Counted from the stretch's first letter, positions 51,013 to 61,820 are shown. The stretch is DNA of 64,000 bases from Marinomonas rhodophyticola (GCF_026113935.1 NZ_JAPEUL010000004.1:806001-870000); one strand, 5' to 3'. Numbers and translations are program-made. The notes: generated by a model from the letters alone, not told the origin.

Positions 51013-51738
51013 ATGACAGACTCAGGCTTCCGACTTAAAGGAAGTGTCGTTACGACGATTTTGCTGGAGATTCAGACTTTTTCATTAGATGACATCGTTT
51101 TTCATTTAAAAGAAAAGATTGATCAGGTTCCACATTTTTTTAATCAAGCGCCGATCATTATTGATATTTCAAAAATGAAGCGTGGCATTACGATTGATGA
51201 GTTTGATGTTCTTATTCAGTCGGTCAGTGGCACTCGGTCTTGGTGTGATTGGTTGGCGTTGTGATCCAGAGGCTTTGCCTGTATGGAAGGCGTTGGTCAA
51301 AATTCCGCTTTTGCCTGCGAGTAAAGCAAGGGCAATTACGACATCCACAGCGGAAAAAGAAGAGGCTAGTCCAGATGTGGTGGTGAAAACCGTTGTTGAA
51401 GAGCGCCTCGTGCCTCAAACAACGAAAGTGATTACTAAACCGATTCGTTCTGGGCAGCAAGTCTATGCCGAAGGGGATTTGATTATTCTGAATCAAGTCA
51501 GTGCGGGCGCGGAAGTGTTAGCCGATGGTAATATTCATGTCTATGGTGCATTGCGTGGGCGTGCCTTGGCTGGCGTAAAAGGTGACGTTGAGGCAAGAAT
51601 TTTTGTAAAAGCATGGAGGCTGAACTGGTTTCTATCGCAGGTAATTTTATGTTGAGTGATGCGCTGCGAAATATCGTTTGGAAAGATGGGGCGCAAGTGT
51701 TATTAGTTGACGATAGTTTAGAAATCGTACCGCTCTAA
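51013..51738 (+). CDS. minC: Septum-site determining protein MinC, two frameshifts
   Basis: MinC blocks FtsZ assembly away from mid-cell. The N-terminal domain (to about 51230) reads [17 protein letters not shown]...[11 protein letters not shown]. After a shift near 51234 (one extra base) the frame gives [11 protein letters not shown], a linker and the C-terminal beta-helix [44 protein letters not shown] second shift in the A4 run 51607-51610 (one A missing) restores the ending [17 protein letters not shown] to the stop at 51738. The repaired protein has 241 residues (E. coli 231). First gene of minCDE. Confidence 0.92.
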
Positions 51739-51799
51739 GGTTTACTATTCATTTAATTAGTTAGATAAACCCTATTTGGGTTTGTCGGGGGATAAAGCA

Positions 51800-52608
51800 T
51801 TGGCAAAAATTATAGTAGTCACCTCAGGCAAGGGGGGTGTCGGAAAGACGACATCCAGTGCTGCTATTGGGACTGGTATCGCGTTAAAAGGACATAAAAC
51901 GGTTATTATCGATTTCGATGTAGGCTTACGTAACTTAGATTTAATTATGGGCTGTGAGCGTCGAGTGGTTTACGACTTTGTGAATGTTATCAACAAAGAA
52001 GCGACTCTATCTCAAGCTTTGATTAAAGATAAGCGGACAAAAGATTTGTTTATTTTGCCTGCGTCACAGACTCGCGATAAAGATGCCTTGACTACTGAGG
52101 GCGTTCAGTGGGTTCTTGAGGAGCTTGCTAAAGAGTTTGAGTACATTATTTGTGACTCTCCAGCCGGAATCGAAAAGGGCGCTCAAATGGCGCTGTATTT
52201 CGCTGATGCGGCCATCGTTGTAACGAACCCAGAAGTGTCATCTGTGCGCGACTCTGATCGTATTTTGGGTATTTTGCAAAGTAAGTCAAAACGTGCAGAA
52301 GAAGGGAGAGAGCCTATTGAAGAGCATCTACTCTTAACTCGTTATCATCCTGGGCGTGTTGCTCTAGGAGAAATGTTAAGTGTATCCGATGTGGAAGATA
52401 TTTTGGCGATTCCATTGCTTGGTGTCATTCCTGAGTCGGAAGCGGTTTTAAAAGCGTCAAACCAAGGTACGCCGGTTATATTAGATACTGAATCCGAGGC
52501 GGGTCTTGCTTATATGGATGCGGTTGACCGTTTGATGGGCGAAGAGCGTCCGTTGCGATTCTTAGAAGTTCAGAAAAAAGGCTTCATCAAACGATTATTA
52601 GGGGTTAG
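51800..52608 (+). CDS. minD: Septum-site determining ATPase MinD, stop lost by a frameshift
   Basis: A deviant Walker ATPase that oscillates on the membrane and recruits MinC. Motifs: [39 protein letters not shown], and a C-terminal amphipathic helix ([10 protein letters not shown]). The start is TTG at 51800, with GGGGG upstream and the family start MAKIIVV. As written there is no stop and the frame runs straight into minE. If the G4 at 52601-52604 were five, the sequence would read LLGG and stop at 52606-52608, giving 269 residues (E. coli 270). Confidence 0.93.
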
Positions 52609-52609
52609 T

Positions 52610-52867
52610 GTGGGAATTTTTGACTATTTTAAAAGCAAAAGCGTGCCTAGCTCCGCGTCTGTTGCTAAAGACAGACTGCAGATTATTGTGGCTCATGAGC
52701 GCAGTAAGCGCCATCAACCTGATTATTTGCCACAAATGCAACAAGAAATCATTGATGTGATTCGTAAGTATGTGAATATCGGTAATGAAGATGTGCAGAT
52801 ACAGCTCGACAATACCGATGATTGCTCTGTGTTGGAGCTAAATGTCACGTTGCCTGAGCAAAATTAG
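52610..52867 (+). CDS. minE: Cell-division topological factor MinE
   Basis: An 85-residue protein starting at [13 protein letters not shown], then [17 protein letters not shown] (the MinD-stimulating helix), [21 protein letters not shown] and a beta-rich dimer domain. It makes the Min oscillation by activating the MinD ATPase. AGGGG just upstream can act as ribosome-binding site. As written it is in frame with minD. Confidence 0.92.
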   Translation: MGIFDYFKSKSVPSSASVAKDRLQIIVAHERSKRHQPDYLPQMQQEIIDVIRKYVNIGNEDVQIQLDNTDDCSVLELNVTLPEQN

Positions 52868-52892
52868 TCTTATTTTACGGGTTACCATTAGA

Positions 52893-52941
52893 AAACACCT
52901 AACACCTTCTTGATATAGATCGTGTTAGGTGTTTTTTTTTT
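52893..52941 (+). terminator. Terminator of the min operon
   Basis: A 12-bp perfect stem AACACCTAACAC / GTGTTAGGTGTT with a 16-nt loop and a long T-run. Confidence 0.93.
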
Positions 52942-53035
52942 GCAAAATTAATTAAGAATGATTGTCATTGTTTTACTGATTTTTTGTGTCGGTGTATTAT
53001 CTAGCTTATTCATTTTTCAGTTTGAGCAAAATTTA

Positions 53036-54216
53036 ATGCTGCGTTCTTGTTTTAGTATGATGGCTGTTGTGGTGTTTCTCTCTGCTTGTAGCGAACCTAA
53101 ACAAGCAGTGGGTGTATCTAACGCTGAGAACGTTTCTCCCGAACTTCCCATTTCTCTTTCAGATCCGAAAGCGCTGCTTGGTTCGCAATTGTTCTTTGAT
53201 ACAAATTTATCGAAACAGCGTAATCAGTCTTGTGGTACGTGTCATGATATTGCTAATGCGTTTGTTGATAAGAGACAAGATGCATTGTTGGGTGCGGTCT
53301 CATTGGGAAGTGATGGCCATTCAATGGGCGGACGCAATACACCAACAGCAGGCTATGCGGCTTTTTCTCCTGCTTTTTATCGTATGTCGAATGGCGAATA
53401 TCGTGGCGGTCAATTTTTGGATGGTCGGGCCTCTGGATTGGCTCAACAAGCTGAAGGGCCTTTTTTGAACCCTTTGGAAATGGCCTTACCGGACGGTGCT
53501 TCCGTTGTTGAACGAGTCAAAGAAAATCCACGCTATGTTGATTTGTTCAATACGCTTTATGGTCAAGATATTTTAGAAGACGCGCAAACCGGCTATGCAG
53601 CCATCACGAATGCGATTGCAACGTTTGAGAAAACGGCATTGTTTATGCCGTTTGATTCAAAATATGACCGAGCATTACGAGGTGAAGCTAAACTGACGCC
53701 TCAAGAGGAGCTGGGAAAACCTTGTTTTTCTCTCAGCAATTTACTAATTGTAACGCATGTCATCAACTCGGTACGTCACCACTCAATGCCCAAGAAACGT
53801 TCACGAATTATGAGTATCGTAATATAGGCGTGCCTGCGAATCCGGCCTTGATGGCGTTCAATGGCAATAAAAAAGACCTCGGCCTTTTAGATAATCCAAT
53901 GATTGATGACCCTAAGCAGGCTGGTAAATTCAAAGTACCTTCTCTGCGTAATGTCGCTGTGACAGGACCTTATATGCATAACGGTGTGTTTAAAGATCTG
54001 CGTACCGTTGTGCTTTTTTACGATAAATATAATAACCCTATGCGTAAGTTGAATCCTGAAACAGGTGAGCCTTGGGCAGAGCCTGAAGTGGCGGAAAATA
54101 TCGACTTAGTGAGCCTAGAGAAAGGCCCTGCCTTGCCAGATCAGCGTGTAGATGCCATTGTGGCCTTTCTGAAAACATTAACAGATCAGCGATATGAGCC
54201 CTTGCTTGAGAAATAG
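53036..54216 (+). CDS. Di-haem cytochrome c peroxidase (CCP/MauG family), one frameshift
   Basis: A periplasmic peroxidase of about 393 residues reducing H2O2 with electrons from cytochromes. The N-terminus is a lipoprotein-like signal (MLRSCFSMMAVVVFLSAC), so it may be membrane-tethered. Two haem-c sites: CGTCH (around residue 68) and CNACH in the second half. Other family blocks are GSQLFFDTNLSKQ, GRNTPTAGYAAFSPAFY and KVPSLRNVAVTGPYMHNG. The frame breaks at the A4 run 53716-53719; one more A gives GKTLFFSQQFTNC. I chose the ATG at 53036 for the lipobox. Confidence 0.9.
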
Positions 54217-54372
54217 CGCTGTTTTCTACTTGTTTTCTGATTGGCGATTTTGGTCAACTCCTTATTGTTTTCATTGATAAAACTGGCGAGTGAGTGCGTT
54301 TTTTATTACATTGTCTCTTTGGTGTAAATTCCGCATCTTATATGTGTCACTTGAATTTGAAGGATTGAGAGA

Positions 54373-55425
54373 ATGAAATACGTTCCACTCGGCCGAACTG
54401 GCTTAGATGTTTCTCGTGTTTGTTTGGGTACCATGACTTGGGGGACTCAAAATAATCAAGCAGATGCTGATGTTCAGATTGAATACGCGTTAGCAAATGG
54501 TGTGAATTTTATTGATACGGCTGAGATGTATTCTGTTCCGCCAACGCCAGAGTCTTATGGTAAAACGGAAACCATCATAGGTAATTGGCTTTCTCGCAAT
54601 CCATCGCGCCGTAAAGAGTTCGTGCTTGCCACCAAGATTGCTGGCCCTGGTATGAAGTACGTTCGTAATGGTAGTAATATTTCTGGCAAGACGGTGATTG
54701 AAGCGGTTGATGCTTCGCTAAAGCGTTTGCAAACGGATTATATTGACCTCTATCAGCTTCATTGGCCTAATCGTTCTACTCCTCACTTTGCTAAGCACTT
54801 TCCTGGTGTTATCAGTTTTACGGATGTCGACCGCGATGAGCAGTCCGCTCAAATGTTGGATATTTTGCAAGGCTTAGAGACTTGTATTAAAGCGGGCAAA
54901 ATTCGTCATTTTGGTTTGTCGGATGATACGACATGGGGGATTAATGAGTTTATCCGTTTAAGTGATAAACATGGGTTGCCTCGTGTTGCGTCTATTCAAA
55001 ATGAATTTAGTTTATTGCATACCAAAGATTGGCCTTATTTGATTGAGAATTGTGTGCACGAAGAGGTTGCCTATCTGCCATGGTCACCTCTAGCGGCTGG
55101 TGCCTTAACTGGGAAATATCTTGGAGAGTCCCGTCCTGAAGGCAGCCGTTGGACGTATGCTCAACGCAATGGTATTTTCCGCGATACCGCTTTGGTGGAG
55201 AAGGCTGTTTCTGCTTATTTAGACGTTGCGAAGAAGCATGGTTTTACTCCTGCGCAGCTTGCTTTGGCTTGGTGTGATCAGGTAGATGGTGTTAGTTCAA
55301 CGATCATTGGTGCAACGTCTCTAGAGCAATTGAAAGAGGATATGTCTGCGTTTGACATGGCACTGTCTGAAGATGCGTTAAAAGACGTTATGTCGGTGTT
55401 TAAAGAGTATCCAGTGCCTTTCTAA
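54373..55425 (+). CDS. tas: NADP(H)-dependent aldo-keto reductase Tas
   Basis: A 350-residue AKR. The opening MKYVPLGRTGLDVSRVCLGTMTWG and the tetrad residues (FIDTAEMYSVPPTPESYG with Asp and Tyr; LATKIAGPG with Lys; YQLHWPNR with His) match E. coli Tas (346). The physiological substrate is uncertain. A GAAGGA site precedes the start. Single gene, terminator behind. Confidence 0.9.
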   Translation: MKYVPLGRTGLDVSRVCLGTMTWGTQNNQADADVQIEYALANGVNFIDTAEMYSVPPTPESYGKTETIIGNWLSRNPSRRKEFVLATKIAGPGMKYVRNGSNISGKTVIEAVDASLKRLQTDYIDLYQLHWPNRSTPHFAKHFPGVISFTDVDRDEQSAQMLDILQGLETCIKAGKIRHFGLSDDTTWGINEFIRLSDKHGLPRVASIQNEFSLLHTKDWPYLIENCVHEEVAYLPWSPLAAGALTGKYLGESRPEGSRWTYAQRNGIFRDTALVEKAVSAYLDVAKKHGFTPAQLALAWCDQVDGVSSTIIGATSLEQLKEDMSAFDMALSEDALKDVMSVFKEYPVPF

Positions 55426-55461
55426 ATGGCTTTTAATGGTTCTTAAATCATGTGATGTAAA

Positions 55462-55487
55462 AAGGCGCTTCGGCGCTTTTTTTGTTT
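55462..55487 (+). terminator. Terminator after tas
   Basis: AAAG-GCGC, loop TTCG, GCGC-TTTT, seven T. Confidence 0.8.
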
Positions 55488-55540
55488 CTTTAAAAAGGGA
55501 GATGTAAATAGGGTGATGAGCAGCTGTTTATTTAGGCAAT

Positions 55541-55575
55541 AAAAAACCCGAAACACAATTATGTTTCGGGTTTTT
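55541..55575 (-). terminator. Terminator after fusA2
   Basis: AAAAACCCGAAACA pairs with TGTTTCGGGTTTTT, symmetrical and usable on both strands. Confidence 0.88.
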
Positions 55576-55594
55576 GAAGATTAAAAGCGAGTAA

Positions 55595-57685
55595 TTAGTT
55601 CTTTTCTCTTTCTTTCTTTTCTTTAACTGCAGCGATAACAGTTTCCGCTACGTTAGAAGGACATGGTAGGTAGTGAGAGAACTCCATAGAGAACTGACCA
55701 CGACCAGACGTCATTGTACGTAGAGTACTGATGTAACCAAACATTTCAGAAAGAGGAACGTCTGCTTTGATGCGAACACCAGTCAAACCTTTCTCTTGGT
55801 CTTTGATCATGCCGCGACGACGGTTCAAGTCACCGATAACGTCACCAACGTGGTCATCTGGCGTGAACACGTCAACTTTCATGATTGGTTCAATCAACTG
55901 TGGGCCAGCTTTTGGCACAGATTGACGGAAAGCACCTTTTGCAGCGATTTCGAAGGCAATCGCAGAGGAGTCAACTGCGTGGAAGCCACCGTCGAACAAT
56001 TCAACTTCAACGTCTAATACAGGGAAGCCTGCTAGAACGCCTTGGTTCATCATAGACTTGAAGCCTTTTTCTACCGCAGGGAAGAATTCTTTTGGTACGT
56101 TACCACCAACAACTGTAGAAGTGAACTTGAAGCCAGAACCCACTTCACCAGGTTTGATACGGTAGTCGATTTTACCGAACTGACCAGAACCGCCAGATTG
56201 TTTCTTGTGAGTATAAGTATCTTCAACCGCTTTAGTGATTGTTTCGCGGTAGGCTACTTGTGGTTGACCAACGATTAGATCTACACCATAAGTACGTTTT
56301 AAGATATCTACTTTGATGTCTAGGTGAAGCTCACCCATACCTTTAAGGATGGTTTCACCAGAATCTTGATCCGTTTCAACGCGGAAAGTTGGATCTTCTG
56401 CAACCATTTTACCGATAGCGATACCCATTTTCTCGTTACCACCTTTATCTTTTGGTGTAACAGAGATAGAGATTACTGGCTCAGGGAAAACCATCGCTTC
56501 AAGTGTGCAAGGATGTTTTGGATCACAAAGAGTGTGACCAGTTTGAACGTTTTTCATGCCCACGATAGCAATAATATCGCCTGCTTGTGCAGTGCTGATC
56601 TCGTTACGGTCGTTTGCTTGCATTTCTACCATGCGGCCTACACGTTCAGTTTTGCCCGTGAAGCTGTTAAGGATAGTGTCGCCTTTGTTCAATACGCCTG
56701 AGTAGATACGTACGAAAGTAAGTGCTCCGAAACGGTCGTCCATGATTTTGAACGCAAGCGCTTTAAGAGGCTCTTTAGCATCCACAATCGCTTTTCCACC
56801 TGTTGGGTTACCTTCTTCATCAGTAAGATCTTGAGGTTCCACTTCAGTTGGGCTAGGTAGGTAGTCAACAACCGCGTCTAGAAGAAGCTGCATACCTTTG
56901 TTCTTGAAAGCAGAACCACAGTATGTAGGGAAGAATGCTAGATCACGAGTACCAATACGGATGCAGCGTTTCAAGTCTTCAACAGAAGGCTCTTCGCCAT
57001 CCATGTAAGCCATCATCACGTCATCATCTTGCTCAACCGCAGTTTCGATTAGCTTTTCACGGTATTCTTCAACTTGATCAACCATGTCTGCAGGAACATC
57101 TTCGATACTGTAGTTTTCTGGTTGGCCAGAGTCATCCCAGATGTACGCTTTGCGAGTTAATAGATCAACAACACCACGGAACTCATCTTCTGTACCAATT
57201 GGTAGAACCATGATTAGTGGTGTTGCGCCTAGTACTTTTTTAACTTGTTCAGTAACGCGGAAGAAATTAGCGCCAAGACGGTCTAATTTGTTAACGAAAA
57301 TCAGACGTGATACTTCTGAGTCGTTCGCATAGCGCCAGTTAGTTTCTGATTGTGGTTCAACACCACCAGATCCACAGAATACACCGATACCACCGTCAAG
57401 AACTTTAAGTGAACGGTATACTTCTACTGTGAAGTCAACGTGTCCAGGTGTGTCGATAACGTTAAAGCGGTGATCTTTCCAAAAACAACTAACAGCCGCA
57501 GACTGGATGGTAATACCGCGCTCCGCTTCTTGTTCCATGAAGTCAGTAGTAGATTCACCCTCGTGAACTTCACCGATTTTGTGGATCATACCGGTTAGTT
57601 TAAGAATACGTTCTGTGGTGGTGGTTTTGCCCGCGTCAACGTGAGCAAAAATACCGATGTTTCTGTATTTTGATAAGTCAGCCAT
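55595..57685 (-). CDS. fusA2: Elongation factor G, second-type paralogue (FusA2)
   Basis: A 696-residue translational GTPase. G motifs: [15 protein letters not shown] (G1), [12 protein letters not shown] (G2), DTPGH (G3), VNKLDR (G4), GSAFKNKG (G5); EF-G domains II-V follow with a [16 protein letters not shown] end. It is not next to rpsL-rpsG-tuf, and its sequence ([15 protein letters not shown]) resembles the stand-alone EF-G of Pseudomonas (FusB/FusA2), so a canonical fusA is expected elsewhere. Frame intact. Confidence 0.9.
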   Translation of the reverse strand: MADLSKYRNIGIFAHVDAGKTTTTERILKLTGMIHKIGEVHEGESTTDFMEQEAERGITIQSAAVSCFWKDHRFNVIDTPGHVDFTVEVYRSLKVLDGGIGVFCGSGGVEPQSETNWRYANDSEVSRLIFVNKLDRLGANFFRVTEQVKKVLGATPLIMVLPIGTEDEFRGVVDLLTRKAYIWDDSGQPENYSIEDVPADMVDQVEEYREKLIETAVEQDDDVMMAYMDGEEPSVEDLKRCIRIGTRDLAFFPTYCGSAFKNKGMQLLLDAVVDYLPSPTEVEPQDLTDEEGNPTGGKAIVDAKEPLKALAFKIMDDRFGALTFVRIYSGVLNKGDTILNSFTGKTERVGRMVEMQANDRNEISTAQAGDIIAIVGMKNVQTGHTLCDPKHPCTLEAMVFPEPVISISVTPKDKGGNEKMGIAIGKMVAEDPTFRVETDQDSGETILKGMGELHLDIKVDILKRTYGVDLIVGQPQVAYRETITKAVEDTYTHKKQSGGSGQFGKIDYRIKPGEVGSGFKFTSTVVGGNVPKEFFPAVEKGFKSMMNQGVLAGFPVLDVEVELFDGGFHAVDSSAIAFEIAAKGAFRQSVPKAGPQLIEPIMKVDVFTPDDHVGDVIGDLNRRRGMIKDQEKGLTGVRIKADVPLSEMFGYISTLRTMTSGRGQFSMEFSHYLPCPSNVAETVIAAVKEKKEREKN

Positions 57686-58072
57686 TACATTACTCTAAAT
57701 AAGTGAGGACGAAATTTGCGCGTTAGTATACAAGACTTTTTGCTTTGTAGTCAGGTATTTCGCGCTATTCTATTATATTTTATGTGTTTAAAGGAAGGGC
57801 AAGATAAAGGCATTTTGGAAATGAATAACAAAGATGTAGGAATTGTTAGGAAAATGTTCTCTAAAAGTCCACATCTCAGCATAACTAATGCGATACATTG
57901 AAAAGGCGTGGTGTTCCTTTGAGCGTGTTGGGTGTAGTTTTGTTCGGTCCTTAGGGGATGAAAATAACCAATGCCAGTGTTTACTGCATTTGGTTTAAGT
58001 AATGGGGTGGCGAAACTGCCTATTTGATAACAAAAAAACAAGTCAGCACGACCCCCATGTTGTATTTTTACA
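57686..58072. other. Intergenic region between fusA2 and the SH3 protein gene
   Basis: About 390 bp, presumably the fusA2 leader and promoter on the right side of that gene. I see no convincing gene or strong hairpin. Confidence 0.5.
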
Positions 58073-58759
58073 TTAACCCCAAGAACCTGAGTTGCTCTTC
58101 TTTCGTCTTAGCATGGGTAGCAAGGAGCCTAATAACAAACTACCCGAAAGAAGTGGCGGCGCCGTAATAAACCATTGTTGCTCTGTGGTATCTTGCAGTT
58201 TTTCTGACTGGGCAATGGCGGCCTCTGCTTGCTGTTTGAGGCTCTCAAGTTGATAACTTGCATCGTCATTTTGAGCGACGATGATTTGTGCTTTTTTCGT
58301 TAAGTTAACCGCCTCTTGTAATTGTTGCTTGAGTGACTCATTTTCTTCTTTTAGGGCGGTGTTGATTTTACTGAGCTCTTGAAATTTCTCTTGGCTTAGA
58401 TTGAGAGCTTTGACAATTTCTTCTCGGCTTGCAATGCTTTTATCAAGACTAGCCTGTATTACGTCAAGTTGATCTCGAGTAATAATATTTTCACTAAGGA
58501 AGTAATCAGCAACCCATCCTTCGTTGCCGCTAGGCGTGCGAACTTTAGTATAACCTTCGCTTTGTTCTAATACCTCTAAAGGTGTGCCACTTTTTAAACC
58601 TCTTTCTACGGCTCTAGTATTGTTATCCAGCCCTTCTCTAATGGCGACAAACTGGATGTCTGAAACATACACTGTCGCGGAGTGCGCAGTGGCAGAAAGT
58701 AATAGGCCAACAATTAGGCCTGTAATGCGTTTTTTAGACACGTTAAGTTCCTTTAACAA
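58073..58759 (-). CDS. TIGR04211/YgiM-like SH3 domain membrane protein
   Basis: A 228-residue protein: signal peptide (ITGLIVGLLLSATAHS), bacterial SH3 domain (about 30-95, VYVSDIQFVAIREG..., GTPLEVLEQSEGYTKVRTPSGNEGWV), a coiled coil (about 100-190) and a C-terminal transmembrane helix (PPLLSGSLLLGSLLPML) followed by RRKK. This is the YgiM architecture, an inner-membrane-anchored periplasmic protein of unknown role. Confidence 0.87.
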   Translation of the reverse strand: MLKELNVSKKRITGLIVGLLLSATAHSATVYVSDIQFVAIREGLDNNTRAVERGLKSGTPLEVLEQSEGYTKVRTPSGNEGWVADYFLSENIITRDQLDVIQASLDKSIASREEIVKALNLSQEKFQELSKINTALKEENESLKQQLQEAVNLTKKAQIIVAQNDDASYQLESLKQQAEAAIAQSEKLQDTTEQQWFITAPPLLSGSLLLGSLLPMLRRKKSNSGSWG

Positions 58760-58811
58760 TCAATCACTTTATCTTTTTAGTACGATAATCATGAGGTGAT
58801 CATTACGCAAT

Positions 58812-58839
58812 AGAAAAGGCCATTGTAATGGCCTTTTCT
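58812..58839 (-). terminator. Terminator after the cysI-DUF934 unit
   Basis: A perfect 12-bp stem AGAAAAGGCCAT / ATGGCCTTTTCT with 4-nt loop. Confidence 0.85.
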
Positions 58840-58864
58840 GTGGTTTTAATTGTAAAAAGTATCT

Positions 58865-59342
58865 TTAACGGCGAAGAAATAGAGGTCTTGGCTCCGAAAC
58901 ATCACCTTGATAAGCGACTGAGAAGGATTTATACAAGAGAAGGGCTTTTTCTAAGTCAACGTTGTCGTTAAATTGAAAGCCGTTAAATCCGACTCGTAAA
59001 AGATAGCCCAACTGATCTGGGATGAAGTTGCCAAGGGCATCTTATTTCGCCTTGGTAATGTAGCCTCTCTCTTAGTAGTCGAGCGTAACTAAAACCTCTT
59101 CCGTCGGTAAAAGCCGGAAAATGTATGCCAATAACATCGAATTGACTCAAATCAACGTCTTGTAGAAATTCGACCCCATCACCAGCTTCTAGCCAAATAC
59201 CTGCGACACTGCCAATGGTATCTTTATCAGTAAGCCATTTTTGTGCTGCTACAATACTGTTTGATGTTATTTCTTGCTCAGCATCTTGTAACCAGTTGTA
59301 TGGATTGTCGATGATGTTGCCGTTTTTAATTAGCTTTGGCAT
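58865..59342 (-). CDS. DUF934 protein, partner of sulfite reductase, one frameshift
   Basis: About 158 residues of the DUF934 family, regularly encoded next to cysI in Pseudomonas-like bacteria and thought to take part in sulfite reduction. N-terminus MPKLIKNGNIIDNPYNWL; core VDLSQFDVIGIHFPAFTDGRGFSYARLLRERLHYQGEIR. The frame as written turns after GEIR into an odd tail. Removing one base at 59040-59041 gives ALGNFIPDQLGYLLRVGFNGF and the ending RPLFLRR. The start overlaps the end of cysI by 17 nt. Confidence 0.85.
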
Positions 59343-60987
59343 AAGCGGCCTCTTTAAATGGTGTGATGCCAACGCGGCGGTAAGTATCAATGAAACGTTC
59401 ATCTTCATAGCGGTTTTCTACATAAACGTTCATGAGCTTTTGTATGACACTACTTATTTCTTCTTGGGCGAAAGAGGGGCCTAAAATTTTACCTATGCTT
59501 GCATCGTGTCCAGAAGCGCCACCAATTGAAATCTGGTAGAACTCTTCGCCTTTTTTGTCTACACCAAGGATGCCTATGTTGCCGACATGGTGGTGACCGC
59601 ATGCGTTCATACAGCCAGAAATGTTCAAATCAATGTTGCCTAGGTCATATAGGTAGTCTAGGTCATTGAACGTTTCTTGGATTTGAGCCGCAATGGGGAT
59701 AGATTTTGCATTAGCTAATGCACAGAAATCGCCACCAGGGCAGCAAATCATGTCTGTGAGTAGGCCAAGAGTAGGTGTCGCAAATCCCGCTTCTTTAGCG
59801 GCATCCCAAAGTTCTATCAATTGGTCTTGGCGAACATCGGCTAATACAAGGTTCTGCTCATGGCTGACACGCAATTCGCCGAAACTAAATTGATCTGCAA
59901 GGTCTGCAGCCCTATGCATTTGCTCTGCCGTTGCATCACCTGGAGCTTGGCCTGCTTTTTTTAGTGTCAGCGTAACGATGCGGTAACCTGCTTTTTTGTG
60001 TTCGAATGTGTTGCGTTCGAACCAACGAGCAAAGCCTGCACTGTCAGCCAGTTTACTGGTTAAATTTGCTGGATTATTTTCCAATACGGCATAGTTTGGT
60101 TCGCTGAAAAAGCTTTGTAGGCGTTCGAACTCACTCATTGGAACGGTGCTTTCTTTGCCTCTTAAATGTTGCCATTCAGCCTCAACGCGGCTTCTGAACT
60201 CTTCGATACCTAACGCTTTGACTAATATTTTGATTCGCGCTTTGTATTTGTTATCACGACGGCCTTGTTGGTTGTAAACACGAATAATCGCGTCTAAGTA
60301 AGTCAATAGGTCCATGCGTGGAATGAATTCGCTGATAGTAACGCCAACCATCGGGGTGCGGCCTAAACCACCGCCAACGATAACTTTAAAGCCAATTTCT
60401 CCAGCTTCGCTTTTCTTGATGTGTAGGCCAATATCATGCACTTGCGTCGCTGCACGGTCTGCTGATTCAGTCGCATTGACAGCGATCTTGAATTTGCGTG
60501 GTAAAAAGGCAAACTCAGGGTGAAAGGTAGACCATTGGCGAATCAGTTCGCAATAGGGGCGTGGGTCAACAATTTCATCAGAAATAACACCAGCGTACTG
60601 GTCTGTTGTTGTGTTGCGGATGCAATTCCCACTGGTTTGAACCGCGTGCATCTGCACTTCTGCTAATTCAGCTAAAATATCTGGCACGTCTTCTATTTTT
60701 GGCCAATTCAGTTGCAAGTTCTGGCGCGTACTAAAGTGGCCATATGATCTGTCATAGCGACAGCTAATATCGGCTAGCTTTCTTAATTGCGTACTGGATA
60801 GCATCCCGTATGGAATGGCGATCCTAAGCATTGGGGCGTAGCGTTGGACATAAAGACCATTTTGTAGTCTTAATGGTAAGAATTCTTGATCGCTCAATTC
60901 TTTATTTAAATAGCGGCGTGTCTGGTCGCGGAATTGTGCTACACGCTCTTCAACAAGTTGTTGGTCAATGGCGTCGTACTGATACAT
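59326..60987 (-). CDS. cysI: Nitrite/sulfite reductase haemoprotein
   Basis: A 553-residue sirohaem/4Fe-4S reductase. Cluster and haem ligands lie in CCPGGDFCALANA and NISGCMNACGHHHVGNIG; other family blocks are STRQNLQLNWPKIEDVPD, TSGNCIRNTTTDQYAG and VGGGLGRTPMVG. It has the Pseudomonas-type CysI form that reduces sulfite to sulfide in cysteine synthesis; the DUF934 neighbour supports sulfite over nitrite. Divergent from nfuA. Confidence 0.88.
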   Translation of the reverse strand: MYQYDAIDQQLVEERVAQFRDQTRRYLNKELSDQEFLPLRLQNGLYVQRYAPMLRIAIPYGMLSSTQLRKLADISCRYDRSYGHFSTRQNLQLNWPKIEDVPDILAELAEVQMHAVQTSGNCIRNTTTDQYAGVISDEIVDPRPYCELIRQWSTFHPEFAFLPRKFKIAVNATESADRAATQVHDIGLHIKKSEAGEIGFKVIVGGGLGRTPMVGVTISEFIPRMDLLTYLDAIIRVYNQQGRRDNKYKARIKILVKALGIEEFRSRVEAEWQHLRGKESTVPMSEFERLQSFFSEPNYAVLENNPANLTSKLADSAGFARWFERNTFEHKKAGYRIVTLTLKKAGQAPGDATAEQMHRAADLADQFSFGELRVSHEQNLVLADVRQDQLIELWDAAKEAGFATPTLGLLTDMICCPGGDFCALANAKSIPIAAQIQETFNDLDYLYDLGNIDLNISGCMNACGHHHVGNIGILGVDKKGEEFYQISIGGASGHDASIGKILGPSFAQEEISSVIQKLMNVYVENRYEDERFIDTYRRVGITPFKEAAYAKAN

Positions 60988-61238
60988 AGTGAAATGAACC
61001 GTGGTTAATAAGTGTTAGTTGACTCATGGTAGCAAATATCCTTTATTCTAAAAATGAATATTTATCTATATCTTTAGGGGTTTTCCTAATAAGGCTTATT
61101 AAGAATCTTATTATGAGAAAATCCTCTAATTGAGAAAGAGGAAAAATACCCTACTTTTTTACTTGGTCTTTGGCTTTGCTCTTCATCTCCTGTAATATAT
61201 CCCCTATTGATCGTTATATAGATTTTGAAAGGGTTATT

Positions 61239-61820
61239 ATGAATATTACAATTACCGATGGTGCCCAAGAATATCTTTCTTCTTTGCTAGAAAAACAAGG
61301 TGTAGAAGGTATTGCTGTGCGAATTTTTATCCAGCAACCAGGCACACCTTACGCTGAAACCTGTCTTGCTTATTGTCGTCCGGATGAAGTTAATGAGTCG
61401 GATGAGATATTGAATCTGCCTAAATTGAAAGTGTACATCGAAAAAAATTCTGTGAACTTTTTAGATGAGGCCTATGTAGACTATGCGACAGAAAAAATGG
61501 GTGGTCAGTTAACCATTAAGGCGCCTAATGCAAAGATGCCGAAAGTAACCTCTGACAGTCCTATTGAAGATCAAATCAACTACGTATTGTATTCTGATAT
61601 TAATCCAGGGTTGGCTGCCCATGGCGGTGAAGTGAGTCTGCTTGAGGTCATTGACGGTCAGATTGCTGTGCTGAAATTTGGTGGTGGTTGTCAAGGTTGT
61701 AGTGCGGTTGACCTTACTCTTAAAGAAGGCGTTGAAAAGACCTTAATGGAGAAAGTTCCAGGACTGACGGCTGTAAAAGATTCAACGGATCATACTGTTA
61801 CTGATAACGCATTTATGTAA
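61239..61820 (+). CDS. nfuA: Fe/S biogenesis protein NfuA
   Basis: A 193-residue two-domain protein: an A-type-like N-terminal domain and a C-terminal Nfu domain with the cluster-binding CxxC in [19 protein letters not shown]. NfuA delivers 4Fe-4S clusters to client enzymes under iron or oxidative stress. The ATG at 61239 follows the family. Divergent from cysI, itself an Fe-S enzyme. Confidence 0.95.
   Translation: MNITITDGAQEYLSSLLEKQGVEGIAVRIFIQQPGTPYAETCLAYCRPDEVNESDEILNLPKLKVYIEKNSVNFLDEAYVDYATEKMGGQLTIKAPNAKMPKVTSDSPIEDQINYVLYSDINPGLAAHGGEVSLLEVIDGQIAVLKFGGGCQGCSAVDLTLKEGVEKTLMEKVPGLTAVKDSTDHTVTDNAFM

Noticed and set aside
51800-52867. Genuine MinD-MinE fusion protein
   Set aside because: One missing G in a homopolymer explains it, MinE has its own GTG and ribosome-binding sequence, and many nearby genes show the same kind of lesion.
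57751-58041. 96-codon minus-strand frame upstream of fusA2
   Set aside because: Unusual composition, no motif and no ribosome-binding site; likely leader DNA.
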